From Sinorhizobium glycinis (lineage in GTDB: Bacteria > Pseudomonadota > Alphaproteobacteria > Rhizobiales > Rhizobiaceae): a DNA stretch of 64,000 nucleotides. The notes beneath the pieces are model-generated. The model had not been told where the DNA came from and made no database searches. It saw only the letters and a program-made list of their open reading frames with translations. This document shows, piece by piece, positions 23,439 through 31,436 of the stretch. Within the stretch, counting starts at the first letter, position 1; each line of letters begins with the position of its first letter. Location: positions 355,469-419,468 of the forward strand of contig NZ_LPUX01000050.1 in the NCBI RefSeq assembly GCF_001651865.1. The letters are read 5' to 3'. A program made the position numbers and the translations under genes.

Positions 23439-25436
23439 TCACTCCCCCGCCAACCCCTTCGCGAGACGCACCAGATTGACGAACTCGCCGCGATACCCGA
23501 ACGCGTCCGCCCCCTTGGCGCCGCCTGCGAGATCGGCGATCGATGCATAGGAATAATCGGTCAGCGCCGAATTTCCGGCGAGCTTCTGGCCGAAAGCCGC
23601 GACCGCAGTTGAAAAGCGGACATCTACGGGCGCTTCCGCCAGCGAGGGCACCGCATTGGCCTCGGTGACCGGCGTTGCGATCAGCTCGCTCTTGTCGCCG
23701 TCCGGCTTCTTGTAGCGGATCTTCAGGAAGGCGAGTTCGCCATTGTTGCCGGTCGCGTCGCCTGAGGGTTTCTCGGCCGTCGCATAACGAAGGTCGTCGT
23801 TGAGCACAGCCGGGCTGCCCTTGGGCGTCACCTCGTAGATCGCCGTCACGCTGTGGCCTGAACCGATATCGCCCGCATCGACCTTGTCGTTGTTGAAGTC
23901 CTCGCGCTTCAACGCGCGAGTCTCGTGGCCTATCAACCGATACTCGGCGATCGCCGCCGGATTGAACTCCACCTGCAGCTTCACATCCTTGGCAATCGGA
24001 AAGAGCGCCGATCCCGCCTCCTCGACCAACGTCTTCTGCGCTTCCGCCAGCGTATCGACATAGGCTGCAACACCGTTGCCATTCTGAGCGATGGTCTGCA
24101 TCAGCGCGTCGTTGTAATTACCCCGGCCGAAGCCGAGGACGGAGAGGAAGATACCGCTCTTGCGCTTCGTCTCGACCACACGTTTCAGATCCTCGTCGCT
24201 CGACGGGCCGACATTGAAGTCGCCATCGGTCGCGAGCAGGATGCGGTTGACGCCCTCCTTGACGAAGGCCTTCTCCGCCAGCTGATAGGCCGCGTCGATG
24301 CCCGCGGCACCGGCCGTCGAGCCGCCCGGCTGCAGCGTATCGATCGCCGAGAGGATCTTCGTCTTGTCCTTGACCGCAGTCGGTTCCAGCACCGTCCCGG
24401 CATTGCCGGCATAGGTGACGATCGACACTGTGTCGTCGGGCCTCAGCCGATCGACGAGCAGCCGGAAGGCATTCTTGAGGAGCGGCAGCTTGTCCGGTTC
24501 GTCCATCGAACCGGAGACGTCGATCAGAAAGACGAGGTTGGCTTTCGGCGTCTCCTTCTGGACCACTTCATAGCCCTTGATCGCCACATGCATCAGCCGG
24601 GTGCCCGCGTTCCACGGGGACGGCGTCACCGTGACAGTGGCCTTGAAAGGCTCCGCCGCCGTAGCGGGGCGCGGCCAGTCATAAGGAAAGTAGTTGACCA
24701 TCTCCTCAACGCGCACGGCGTCGGGGTTCGGCATCTCGCCCGCCATCAGCGAGCGGCGGACGAAGGAATAGGAGGCCGTATCGACATCGACCGAGAAGGT
24801 CGAGACCGGCTCGGTCGCGACGCTCTTGACCGGATTGGCATCGGCGTTGCCGAAGCGTTCACGATTTTCCATTGGCGGAGCGAGAATATCGCTCGGCACC
24901 CCTGGCGCCGGCATGACTTCCATGCGGCCGCGCGCAACAGTTCCACTTGCGGCGCCAAGACGTCCAACGGCATCGTCCATGGCCTGGCTCGCCACCGCTT
25001 CTGTCTCCGGTGCGGCCGCCGGCTTGTTCGCGGGCTGCTCGGCAATTTCGGCTTTCCTCTCCTCTGAAAGCACTGGAGCGGTGGCGTCAACCGAGGATGC
25101 GGCTGGCTTGGCTTGCTCGCGTTTTGCGGCGATCTCCGTTTCGAAGCCGAACGGCCGATCGTTGCGGACGATCTCCAGTGTCAGAAAGGCGGCGGCGGGT
25201 ACGACGAGCAGTGTCGCCAGGGCCGATCCGGCCAGCAATTTCCGGTTCATGATGGGGCTCCATATCCGGTTGAAGATGGAGCTTTGACGACCGGGGATTG
25301 TCGATCCTTGGGTTGCGGCCGAGTTTTCTTCCGCCGCGTCATAGGCCTGCATGGCGGCGGCAAGCGCCCGCGCCCGTGCCTCGCCCCTCGGCTCAGGCGG
25401 CGTCCGTCCGGACAGAAGGTTGAGATCGTCTGTCAT
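23439..25436 (-). CDS. VWA-domain membrane protein (YfbK-like) paired with ECF sigma factor
   Basis: 665 aa from ATG 25436, overlapping the sigma-factor stop by one base (TAATG). The order is a cytoplasmic N-terminal segment of about 85 aa (EARARALAAAMQAYDAAEEN), a single membrane helix (LLAGSALATLLVVPAAAFLTL), an extracytoplasmic Ala/Glu/Pro linker, a VWA N-terminal region (FSVDVDTASYSFVRRSL, MVNYFPYDWPRP), the VWA domain with MIDAS motif LVFLIDVSGSMDEPDKLPLLK, and a DUF3520-type C-terminus. The single helix and N-terminal cytoplasmic part directly after a sigma gene suggest it may also act as the anti-sigma partner; that is inference. Confidence 0.88.
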   Translation of the reverse strand: MTDDLNLLSGRTPPEPRGEARARALAAAMQAYDAAEENSAATQGSTIPGRQSSIFNRIWSPIMNRKLLAGSALATLLVVPAAAFLTLEIVRNDRPFGFETEIAAKREQAKPAASSVDATAPVLSEERKAEIAEQPANKPAAAPETEAVASQAMDDAVGRLGAASGTVARGRMEVMPAPGVPSDILAPPMENRERFGNADANPVKSVATEPVSTFSVDVDTASYSFVRRSLMAGEMPNPDAVRVEEMVNYFPYDWPRPATAAEPFKATVTVTPSPWNAGTRLMHVAIKGYEVVQKETPKANLVFLIDVSGSMDEPDKLPLLKNAFRLLVDRLRPDDTVSIVTYAGNAGTVLEPTAVKDKTKILSAIDTLQPGGSTAGAAGIDAAYQLAEKAFVKEGVNRILLATDGDFNVGPSSDEDLKRVVETKRKSGIFLSVLGFGRGNYNDALMQTIAQNGNGVAAYVDTLAEAQKTLVEEAGSALFPIAKDVKLQVEFNPAAIAEYRLIGHETRALKREDFNNDKVDAGDIGSGHSVTAIYEVTPKGSPAVLNDDLRYATAEKPSGDATGNNGELAFLKIRYKKPDGDKSELIATPVTEANAVPSLAEAPVDVRFSTAVAAFGQKLAGNSALTDYSYASIADLAGGAKGADAFGYRGEFVNLVRLAKGLAGE

Positions 25437-25963
25437 TACACAGCCTCCTTGCCGAGCAGCGTCCGCAGGCGCTTGCGCGCCTCGTGGATGTGCCAGGAGA
25501 TGGTCGCTTCCGAGCATCCGAGCACATCGGCGGCTGCCGCATGGCTCAGACCCTCGGCATAGACAAGCAACACGGCATCACATTGCTTTCCCGGCAGCGC
25601 CCGCACCGCTGTCCAGAGAGCCTCCCGCCGATCCTCGTCGTCGCTTCCGGAATCTGCATTCAATGTGGGGTCCGACGCATAGGCCACAATCTTTTTTTCG
25701 TCGCGCGCCTGCCGGCGCCGGTGATCGCGCGCGGCGTTCAGCGTCAGCGTACAAAGCCAGGTGCGAAACCGGCTGGTGCCACGAAAGCCGCGGATTGCTG
25801 AGCCCAGCCGAATACAGACGTCCTGCGCGATATCCTCAGCGTCGGCCTCGCTGCCCGACCAGCGCCAGGCAACCGCATGGACGAAGTCATAGTGACGCTC
25901 GATCAACCGGCCGAAGGCCTCGCGATCCCCATTCACCGCCCTGTCAACAAGTTCCGCGTCCAA
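25436..25963 (-). CDS. ECF-type RNA polymerase sigma factor
   Basis: 175 aa. Region 2 covers about 1-75 (VNGDREAFGRLIERHYDFVHAVAWRW, EADAEDIAQDVCIRLGSAIRGFRG) and region 4 about 115-170 (ALPGKQCDAVLLVYAEGLSHAAAADVLGCSEATISWHIHEARKRL). There is no long C-terminal extension. The downstream VWA gene begins within its stop codon, so the two are translationally coupled and likely form a signalling pair. Confidence 0.93.
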   Translation of the reverse strand: MDAELVDRAVNGDREAFGRLIERHYDFVHAVAWRWSGSEADAEDIAQDVCIRLGSAIRGFRGTSRFRTWLCTLTLNAARDHRRRQARDEKKIVAYASDPTLNADSGSDDEDRREALWTAVRALPGKQCDAVLLVYAEGLSHAAAADVLGCSEATISWHIHEARKRLRTLLGKEAV

Positions 25964-26050
25964 GTCCCTGCCCGCTCTTGTCCTGTCTTAACCCTTAGAC
26001 GTCCGCCGATCGTCATTCCTTGGGGCCAGAGGCAAAAAATTGCGCTGGGT

Positions 26051-26803
26051 TCATCGTGGAAAACGCGCGACCACGGCAATGATCGGCCCGAGCGGAAACA
26101 GCCGGTCGTGGCGGTTGATCTCGGGCGCGTAAAGGCTCGAGATCGTGCCGTCGAGGAAGAGCGCGTTCGGGCAATCGAGCACGTCGCGAAACAGAGTCGC
26201 GAAGTCATGGAAGCGCACCGGGCGCTTCGAAACCACAAAAACCACCTCGCCGCTTTTCGTGACGCCGACACCATTGCGGGTCTTCAGGCTGTCGCTGTCC
26301 GGTAGGAAGCGCGGGTGGAGCGCTCCGTCGATCACCAGCATCGGACCGGACTGCGTCGCAAAGCGCGGCTTGAAGCCGGCGGCCCGGTAGGCCTCCGCCG
26401 CCATGACGCCGGCCTTGCCGTCGCCGACATAGAAGACGCCATTCGGCAGCAGATGGAAGTTGCCCCAGCCGGGGTTGGTATTGAGCGGTGCCTGCTCCAC
26501 GCCCTCTTCGACATGTAGCCCCACCGGAGAAAGATCCTCGTGATACATGCCGCCATTCATGGCGAAGACGAGATATTCGTCGCGCTGGCGCAGTTCGAGC
26601 GACAGCGCCTTGAAGGATTTGAATGGCGCACCCGCCTGGTCCTTGTTGTAGAGGCGAATGTCGCTCGCCGCAGGATCGAAGCTGCAGGCGATATAGTCCT
26701 CGCCGAGATGGCTCACGTTGCGGCAGGCGGCGAACCCGGGGGCAGCAAGGCTGGCGGAGAAAATGGCGGCGCCCGCGAGCAAAGATTTGGGAAACAGCGG
26801 CAT
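26051..26803 (-). CDS. Phosphodiester glycosidase (NAGPA/DUF2233) family secreted protein
   Basis: 250 aa with a signal peptide (LLAGAAIFSASLAAPGFAAC, cleavage near A25). Core motifs are LVFAMNGGMYHEDLSPVGLHVEEG, WGNFHLLPNGVFYVG, ATQSGPMLVIDG, TRNGVGVTKSGEVVFV, and NALFLDGTISSLY, as in proteins related to the uncovering enzyme of lysosomal targeting. In bacteria the substrate is generally unknown. Monocistronic by spacing. Confidence 0.85.
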   Translation of the reverse strand: MPLFPKSLLAGAAIFSASLAAPGFAACRNVSHLGEDYIACSFDPAASDIRLYNKDQAGAPFKSFKALSLELRQRDEYLVFAMNGGMYHEDLSPVGLHVEEGVEQAPLNTNPGWGNFHLLPNGVFYVGDGKAGVMAAEAYRAAGFKPRFATQSGPMLVIDGALHPRFLPDSDSLKTRNGVGVTKSGEVVFVVSKRPVRFHDFATLFRDVLDCPNALFLDGTISSLYAPEINRHDRLFPLGPIIAVVARFPR

Positions 26804-26923
26804 TGGTCCAAAACGTAAGTGGAATCGTCACATGAAGCATCGCATAGATTGCGGCGGATTGATGCGCGCTCTTGCTGCCGAGTAAGCCTGCCGCAAAATT
26901 CGGATCAACTGTGGATGAGAAGC

Positions 26924-27487
26924 ATGATTGTCGGAGATCCAGGGTGTTTCGCCCTTGAAAGCGAGTTTATACAGGCCGTTCCGCGCCTCAGCCAAATGGC
27001 GCCTGGCTTCTTCATCATTCACGTTGGTGGGAAAGCTTACGGCGTCCGCGAACCGGACGCCTCGATGCTTGGCCGCTCATTTCATGAGGTTGGCGACCGG
27101 CTAAATCGTCAAGGCAACCACAGCGCGGTATTCGGCCCAGAACATGAAGGATGCTCGATTGCCGCGGCTTACCTTGCTTCATTTTATTGTGAAGAGCCCC
27201 GACATGACGATTTTCTCGGCCTCTCCCAGGCCGCCCTCAGGGAGGCGCTTATCTCGAATGCAATCATCTGGGCACCGGACGGAGACGAAGCGTTCGATGA
27301 CGGCAGCCACGTCCTTCAGTTCGACATCGGAGACAAGGTTCGCATCATAGCGTTCAAGAATACCGAGGATCCTGCGGACATGCCCGAGACGCTTGCCGAG
27401 CAATGGCTCGATGCCGATGATTTCTACGACGTACTTGAACGGTGGCATCGCCTTTTCAAGCGGCGATGGGAGCGCGCCCTGGCATAA
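26924..27487 (+). CDS. Imm42-like immunity protein (orphan)
   Basis: About 187 aa from ATG 26924 (MIVGDPGCFALESEF); ATG 26915 is an alternative three codons earlier, and the longer frame from 26819 is Arg/Cys-rich and unlikely. The start MIVGDP, then GFFIIHVGGKAYGVREPDASML and the acidic C-terminal half resemble Imm42 immunity proteins of polymorphic toxin systems (family recalled from motif pattern, not searched). No toxin gene lies next to it in the window. Acidic content and a less extreme GC3 than the neighbours fit an accessory gene. Confidence 0.6.
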   Translation: MIVGDPGCFALESEFIQAVPRLSQMAPGFFIIHVGGKAYGVREPDASMLGRSFHEVGDRLNRQGNHSAVFGPEHEGCSIAAAYLASFYCEEPRHDDFLGLSQAALREALISNAIIWAPDGDEAFDDGSHVLQFDIGDKVRIIAFKNTEDPADMPETLAEQWLDADDFYDVLERWHRLFKRRWERALA

Positions 27488-27526
27488 GCGCCTATAAGCG
27501 TCTGTGGCGCACATCCCTCGCGCCAG

Positions 27527-28231
27527 CTACAGACCAAGCGCCGCCATATGGAAACGCAGTTGCTCCATCGAATAGCGATAGCCTTGGCCAATGGGGCAGG
27601 CATCGCGGGAAAGGCAGCCATCAACAAGACAGCCGAGCGCCCCCGCCTGCTTCTTCAAATGCGTGCGGCATCGCCCCAGATCGAACATACCGGTCCTCAG
27701 GGCGTCCACCGGACAGGCGGAAATGCACGGCTTGCCCCTACAGTCGTCGCAAGGATGGCCGGCTGTAACGGAGCTCGTTTGCGGCAGTGCCCGGTCAAAG
27801 CCGAGTGCGCCGCGGTAGCCGTGCCACAACCCATACCGTGGGTGAATCAATATGCCGAGCGGAGAAGCCTTCAGGCCTTCGGCGCGCATCGCCCATTGCT
27901 GGAAAGGCTGCCAGGGCGGATCGGAGGGAAAATAGGCGGTGGCGCCGGCAGCCTCAGCCGCCGGCAGGATCACCTGCTTCGACCAATTGTCGAGCGGGTC
28001 GGCGCCGCGGCGGTCCCGTTCGCCTTCGAGCCAGCGCGTGAACGGCTCCCAGATCGAGCCGCCGATATTGCCGATGAGCGCGACGCTCGCAGCAGGATCG
28101 CCGCTCTTAAGCATCGGCGCCGCCTCCCCCGTCGCAAAACTCACCGTGCCGCGCAAAAAAAGTCCGTGCGGCTCAAGAGCCGCACGGAGCGTTTCGACTG
28201 GATTGTCGACACAAGCGGGGGCTGCCGTCAT
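27527..28231 (-). CDS. Ferredoxin-type [4Fe-4S] protein coupled to the MttB gene
   Basis: 234 aa from ATG 28231. The N-terminal two thirds lack a recognised domain but resemble the QueG-like flavin/corrinoid-fold shell (FPSDPPWQPFQQWAMRAEG, SPLGILIHPRYGLWHGYRGALGF). The C-terminal part has two Cys clusters, CDDCRGKPCISACPVDAL and CLVDGCLSRDACPIGQ, enough for two Fe-S clusters. The start overlaps an in-frame TGA of the reading frame that continues from mttB (ATGA at 28231-28228), so it belongs to that unit. A role in electron delivery for corrinoid reactivation is plausible from context; not shown. Confidence 0.75.
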   Translation of the reverse strand: MTAAPACVDNPVETLRAALEPHGLFLRGTVSFATGEAAPMLKSGDPAASVALIGNIGGSIWEPFTRWLEGERDRRGADPLDNWSKQVILPAAEAAGATAYFPSDPPWQPFQQWAMRAEGLKASPLGILIHPRYGLWHGYRGALGFDRALPQTSSVTAGHPCDDCRGKPCISACPVDALRTGMFDLGRCRTHLKKQAGALGCLVDGCLSRDACPIGQGYRYSMEQLRFHMAALGL

Positions 28232-28338
28232 TTCGGCTTCGGCCCCTGCGTCTCGTAATGCGGGCGCCAGACTTCCTTCTGGATCATGTCGGCCACCTGC
28301 GCCGCGCCGCCTTGCTCCCTGGCTCGCTCGGGAGCCTT
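28228..28338 (-). other. Coding-like extension of the mttB frame after its TGA
   Basis: The mttB stop is TGA (28341-28339). The same frame then stays open for 36 codons to a TGA at 28230-28228, with protein-like sequence towards the end (MIQKEVWRPHYETQGPKPK, ATG at 28287). That end overlaps the ATG of the ferredoxin-like gene. It may be a small leader peptide coupled to the next gene, or a 3' part of mttB cut off by the TGA. Confidence 0.4.
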
Positions 28339-29913
28339 TCAGGTGAAGGCGTCCGGCATCGAGTCCTTGCGCTTGGCGATGTAGTCCTTCAGCGCATCGT
28401 CGATCGCCGGGTCGAGGTAAGGCGCCTCGTAATGTTCGAGCCAGCTGCGGGCAAGCGCGTTGGCACGCTGCTCGATCCGCTTCTCGCCTTCGATCTCCCA
28501 CTGTTCGAAGGAGTTGTTGTCGGCGAGCGGCGAGCGGTAGAAGGCCGTCTGGAAGTTTGCCTGGGTGTGGGCGCAACCGAGATAGTGGCTGCCGGGGCCG
28601 ACTTCGCGGATCGCATCGAGCGCCTGGGCGTTTTCGGAAAGATCAACGCCCTCGGCCATCTTCTGCATCATGCCGAGTTGGTCCTGGTCGATCATGAACT
28701 TCTCGTAGGACGATACGAGACCGCCTTCGAGCCAGCCGGCCGCGTGCAGCACGAAGTTGGTGCCGGCAAGCAGCGTCATGTTGAGCGTGCTCGACGACTC
28801 ATGCGCCGCCTGGGCATCCGGGACCTTGGAGCCGCAGAGCGAACCGCCGGTACGGAACGGCAGGCCAAGGCGACGGGCGAGCTGCGCCGCGCCATAGGAG
28901 ACGAGCGACGGCTCCGGCGTGCCGAAGGTCGGGGCGCCAGACTGCATCGAGATCGAGGCGGCGAAGGTGCCGAAGAGCACCGGCGCGCCCTTGCGGATGA
29001 GCTGGGTGAACGAGGCGCCGGCGAGCACTTCGGCCAGAATCTGCGTCAGCGTGCCGGCGACGGTCACAGGGCTCATCGCGCCCGAAAGGATGAAGGGCGA
29101 AAGCACGCAGGCCTGGTTATGGCGTGCGTAAACCTTGAGCGCGCCCACCATCGTCTCGTCGAAGACCATCGGCGAGTTGGCGTTGATGAGGTTCAGCGTG
29201 ACGGTGTTGTTCTCGACGAAATCGTCGCCGAAGACGATCTTCGCCATCGCGATCGTGTCTTCCGCCCGTTCCGGCGCCGTCACCGAGCCCATGAAGGGTT
29301 TGTCGGAATAGCGGATATGGCTGTAGACCATGTCCAGATGGCGCTTGTTGACCGGGATGTCGACCGGCTCGCAGACCGTGCCCCCCGACGAATGGACGGA
29401 CGGCGCCATATAGGCGAGCTTCACGAAATTGCGGAAATCCTCGATCGTCGCATAGCGGCGGTTGCCGTCGAGATCGCGTACGAAGGGCGGGCCGTAGACC
29501 GGTGCGAAAACCGTCGCCTTGCCGCCGATATGCGCATTGCGCTCCGGGTTGCGCGCATGCCAGGTGAAGTTCGACGGCGCCGTCTTCAGAAGGTCCCGGC
29601 AGAGGCCCCTCGGGAAATGCACGCGCTGGCCGCGCACATCGGCGCCGGCCGCCTTCCAGAGCTCGAGCGCTTCCGCGTCGTCACGGAATTCGATGCCGAT
29701 TTCCTCGAGCACCGTGTCGGCGTTGCGCTCGATAAGCTGCAGGCCCTCCTCGTCGAGCACCTCATATTCGCGAATCTTGCGCTGGATATAGGGCAGAGAC
29801 GGTCCCGGACCGCCGCCGGTGCGGGAGGCGCGGCGCGCTGCCGCTCCCCGGCCCTCGCCACGCGCGCGGCGTCCGCCGCCTTCGACCGCGCCTTGTTCTG
29901 TAACGTCGCTCAT
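28339..29913 (-). CDS. MttB-superfamily corrinoid methyltransferase (non-pyrrolysine)
   Basis: 524 aa from ATG 29913 (MSDVTEQGAV); the upstream frame to 30075 is Arg/Cys-rich and rejected. The first about 40 residues are Gly/Arg-rich, then LPYIQRKIREYEVLDEEGLQLIERNADTVLEEIG opens the trimethylamine-methyltransferase barrel. The frame runs through without an in-frame TAG, so there is no pyrrolysine; such homologues include glycine betaine methyltransferase MtgB. It should demethylate a quaternary amine and pass the methyl group to the corrinoid protein encoded divergently at 30431. Substrate is not defined by sequence. Downstream is a ferredoxin-like gene. Confidence 0.88.
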   Translation of the reverse strand: MSDVTEQGAVEGGGRRARGEGRGAAARRASRTGGGPGPSLPYIQRKIREYEVLDEEGLQLIERNADTVLEEIGIEFRDDAEALELWKAAGADVRGQRVHFPRGLCRDLLKTAPSNFTWHARNPERNAHIGGKATVFAPVYGPPFVRDLDGNRRYATIEDFRNFVKLAYMAPSVHSSGGTVCEPVDIPVNKRHLDMVYSHIRYSDKPFMGSVTAPERAEDTIAMAKIVFGDDFVENNTVTLNLINANSPMVFDETMVGALKVYARHNQACVLSPFILSGAMSPVTVAGTLTQILAEVLAGASFTQLIRKGAPVLFGTFAASISMQSGAPTFGTPEPSLVSYGAAQLARRLGLPFRTGGSLCGSKVPDAQAAHESSSTLNMTLLAGTNFVLHAAGWLEGGLVSSYEKFMIDQDQLGMMQKMAEGVDLSENAQALDAIREVGPGSHYLGCAHTQANFQTAFYRSPLADNNSFEQWEIEGEKRIEQRANALARSWLEHYEAPYLDPAIDDALKDYIAKRKDSMPDAFT

Positions 29914-30430
29914 TCGCTCATTCCTCTCCCGCCACGTCCTCGCACGAAGGACGCCGCAACATTTCGGTAGGTGGGCGCATAATCCTTTCCGCCGGTCGAA
30001 TCCAGTGGCGGCACCATGCGCCCGGCATGGATTTGGCCTAATGCTACCAAGCCGCCGGAGCCGTACGGGTCTCAATGCGCCAACAGGTGGCGCAACTTAG
30101 ACACTCGACCGGCGCGTTCGCGTTGTGCCGTAGCGACCTCGCGCGCATGGGGCAGCACGGCGGCAATGCTCCGAAGCAGCGCGTGAGCGCTAGAACTAAC
30201 GCCTTGAACTGTTGCATAATTTTACCGACCGACCGATTCCGCATCGGCGCATTATGCGATAGGACAATAGAGCGGGAGGGCACGAAGGCCGCGTCGTCGT
30301 TTTTCATCATGTGCGACGTCGCTTTCGAAAAGAGATTTTTCGGCGCCGCCCGCTAAGGATGGGCAACGCGTCCGGAGTGATCGTGCCACCCGCGCGAAAC
30401 GGCTATGCCAGGAACCGAGGAAACCCTACT
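29914..30430. promoter_or_regulatory. Divergent control region between mttB and corrinoid-protein genes
   Basis: About 517 bp without a gene. It contains an interrupted palindrome TGCATAA (30213-30219) ... TTATGCG (30252-30258) preceded by CTTGAACTG, also found in front of the 34588 operon. A good ribosome binding region (GAGGAAACC) lies just before the ATG at 30431. Confidence 0.55.
30213..30258. promoter_or_regulatory. TGCATAA...TTATGCG interrupted palindrome (copy A)
   Basis: Arms TGCATAA and TTATGCG separated by 32 bp. It is preceded by TTGAAC, which could be a -35 element, and followed by ATAG. A matching site lies at 34526-34565 before the second C1 operon. It may be an operator shared by both transcription units. 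Confidence 0.45.
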
Positions 30431-31129
30431 ATGGCAGACGATGAAATCATTCTCGAGGACCTTTCCGACGAGGAACTCGTGCAGCAGATGCATGACGACC
30501 TTTATGACGGTCTCAAGGAGGAAATCGAGGATGGCACGCGCATCCTCCTCGAGCGCGGCTGGACGCCCTACGACATCCTGACCCAGGCGCTCGTCGAAGG
30601 CATGCGCATCGTCGGCATCGACTTCCGCGACGGCATTCTCTTTGTGCCGGAAGTGCTGCTTTCCGCCAATGCGATGAAGGCCGGCATGACGATCCTGCGT
30701 CCGCTGCTCGCCGAGACCGGCGCACCGAAGCTCGGCAAGATGGTGATCGGCACCGTCAAGGGCGACATCCACGACATCGGCAAGAATCTCGTCGGCATGA
30801 TGATGGAGGGCGCCGGCTTCGACGTGGTCGACCTCGGCATCAACAATCCGGTCGAAAACTATCTCGAAGCACTCGAGCGCGAGCAGCCGGACATCCTCGG
30901 CATGTCGGCTCTGCTGACGACGACGATGCCCTACATGAAGGTCGTCATCGACACGATGAAGGAAAAAGGCCTGCGTGACGATTACGTCGTCCTCGTCGGC
31001 GGCGCGCCGCTCAACGAGGAATTCGGCAAGGCCGTCGGTGCCGACGCCTATTGCCGCGACGCAGCCGTGGCCGTCGAAACGGCCAAGGATTTCATGAGGC
31101 GCAAGCACAACAGCCTCGCCGCCGGCTGA
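30431..31129 (+). CDS. Methyltransferase cognate corrinoid protein (MtgC/MtbC-like)
   Basis: 232 aa from ATG 30431 (MADDEIILED). N-terminal helical cap (about 10-95; DGLKEEIEDGTRILLERGWTPYDILTQALVEGMRIVG), then a Rossmann-type B12 domain with GTVKGDIHDIGKNLV. In that motif His-114 is the lower cobalt ligand, with Asp-112 and Gly-117 conserved. Then VVDLGINNPVE and MSALLTTTMPYMK, VVLVGGAPLNEEFG. It carries the methyl group between the MttB homologue and the folate methyltransferase at 36674. Cytoplasmic. A terminator follows. Confidence 0.95.
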   Translation: MADDEIILEDLSDEELVQQMHDDLYDGLKEEIEDGTRILLERGWTPYDILTQALVEGMRIVGIDFRDGILFVPEVLLSANAMKAGMTILRPLLAETGAPKLGKMVIGTVKGDIHDIGKNLVGMMMEGAGFDVVDLGINNPVENYLEALEREQPDILGMSALLTTTMPYMKVVIDTMKEKGLRDDYVVLVGGAPLNEEFGKAVGADAYCRDAAVAVETAKDFMRRKHNSLAAG

Positions 31130-31150
31130 ACCTCGCAATTGTAAAAGATA

Positions 31151-31190
31151 AAAGCCGGCTGCGCGGATGAAAAACGCAGCCGGCTTTCTT
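31151..31190 (+). terminator. Intrinsic terminator after corrinoid-protein gene
   Basis: Stem AAAGCCGGCTGCG / CGCAGCCGGCTTT with a 10-nt A-rich loop followed by CTTATTT, 21 nt after the stop. Confidence 0.85.
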
Positions 31191-31238
31191 ATTTGAATGC
31201 GATGAGATGGCGCGCCGATAGCGCGCCCTGCCTGATTA

Positions 31239-31397
31239 TCAGTTTGCGGCCTTGGCGACCCGGCGCCCGGCTCCCTCTGTGGCGTTCACGGCATTTGCAG
31301 TATCCTGCCCCATGCCGCGGATCGTGTTGGCGCAGGAAGTCAGGGTTGCGAGCGCTACGAGAACGGCGCCGATCATCGCGATGGATTTTGTTGTCAT
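31239..31397 (-). CDS. Entericidin-family small lipoprotein
   Basis: 52 aa from ATG 31397 (MTTKSIAMIGAVLV), with AAAGGA at a good distance. Lipoprotein signal with lipobox LTSC, then CANTIRGMGQDTANAVNATEG as in EcnA/EcnB. It is convergent with the corrinoid-protein gene and divergent from the DUF1638 gene. A second paralogue lies at 33178. Confidence 0.85.
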   Translation of the reverse strand: MTTKSIAMIGAVLVALATLTSCANTIRGMGQDTANAVNATEGAGRRVAKAAN

Positions 31398-31436
31398 GAC
31401 CATGATTCCTTTGTGTTGATGCAAGGTGGAATAAAG

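Noticed and set aside
28339..29913. Pyrrolysine in the MttB homologue
   Set aside because: The frame has no internal TAG; the only notable stop is TGA at the end, so this is the non-pyrrolysine branch of the family.
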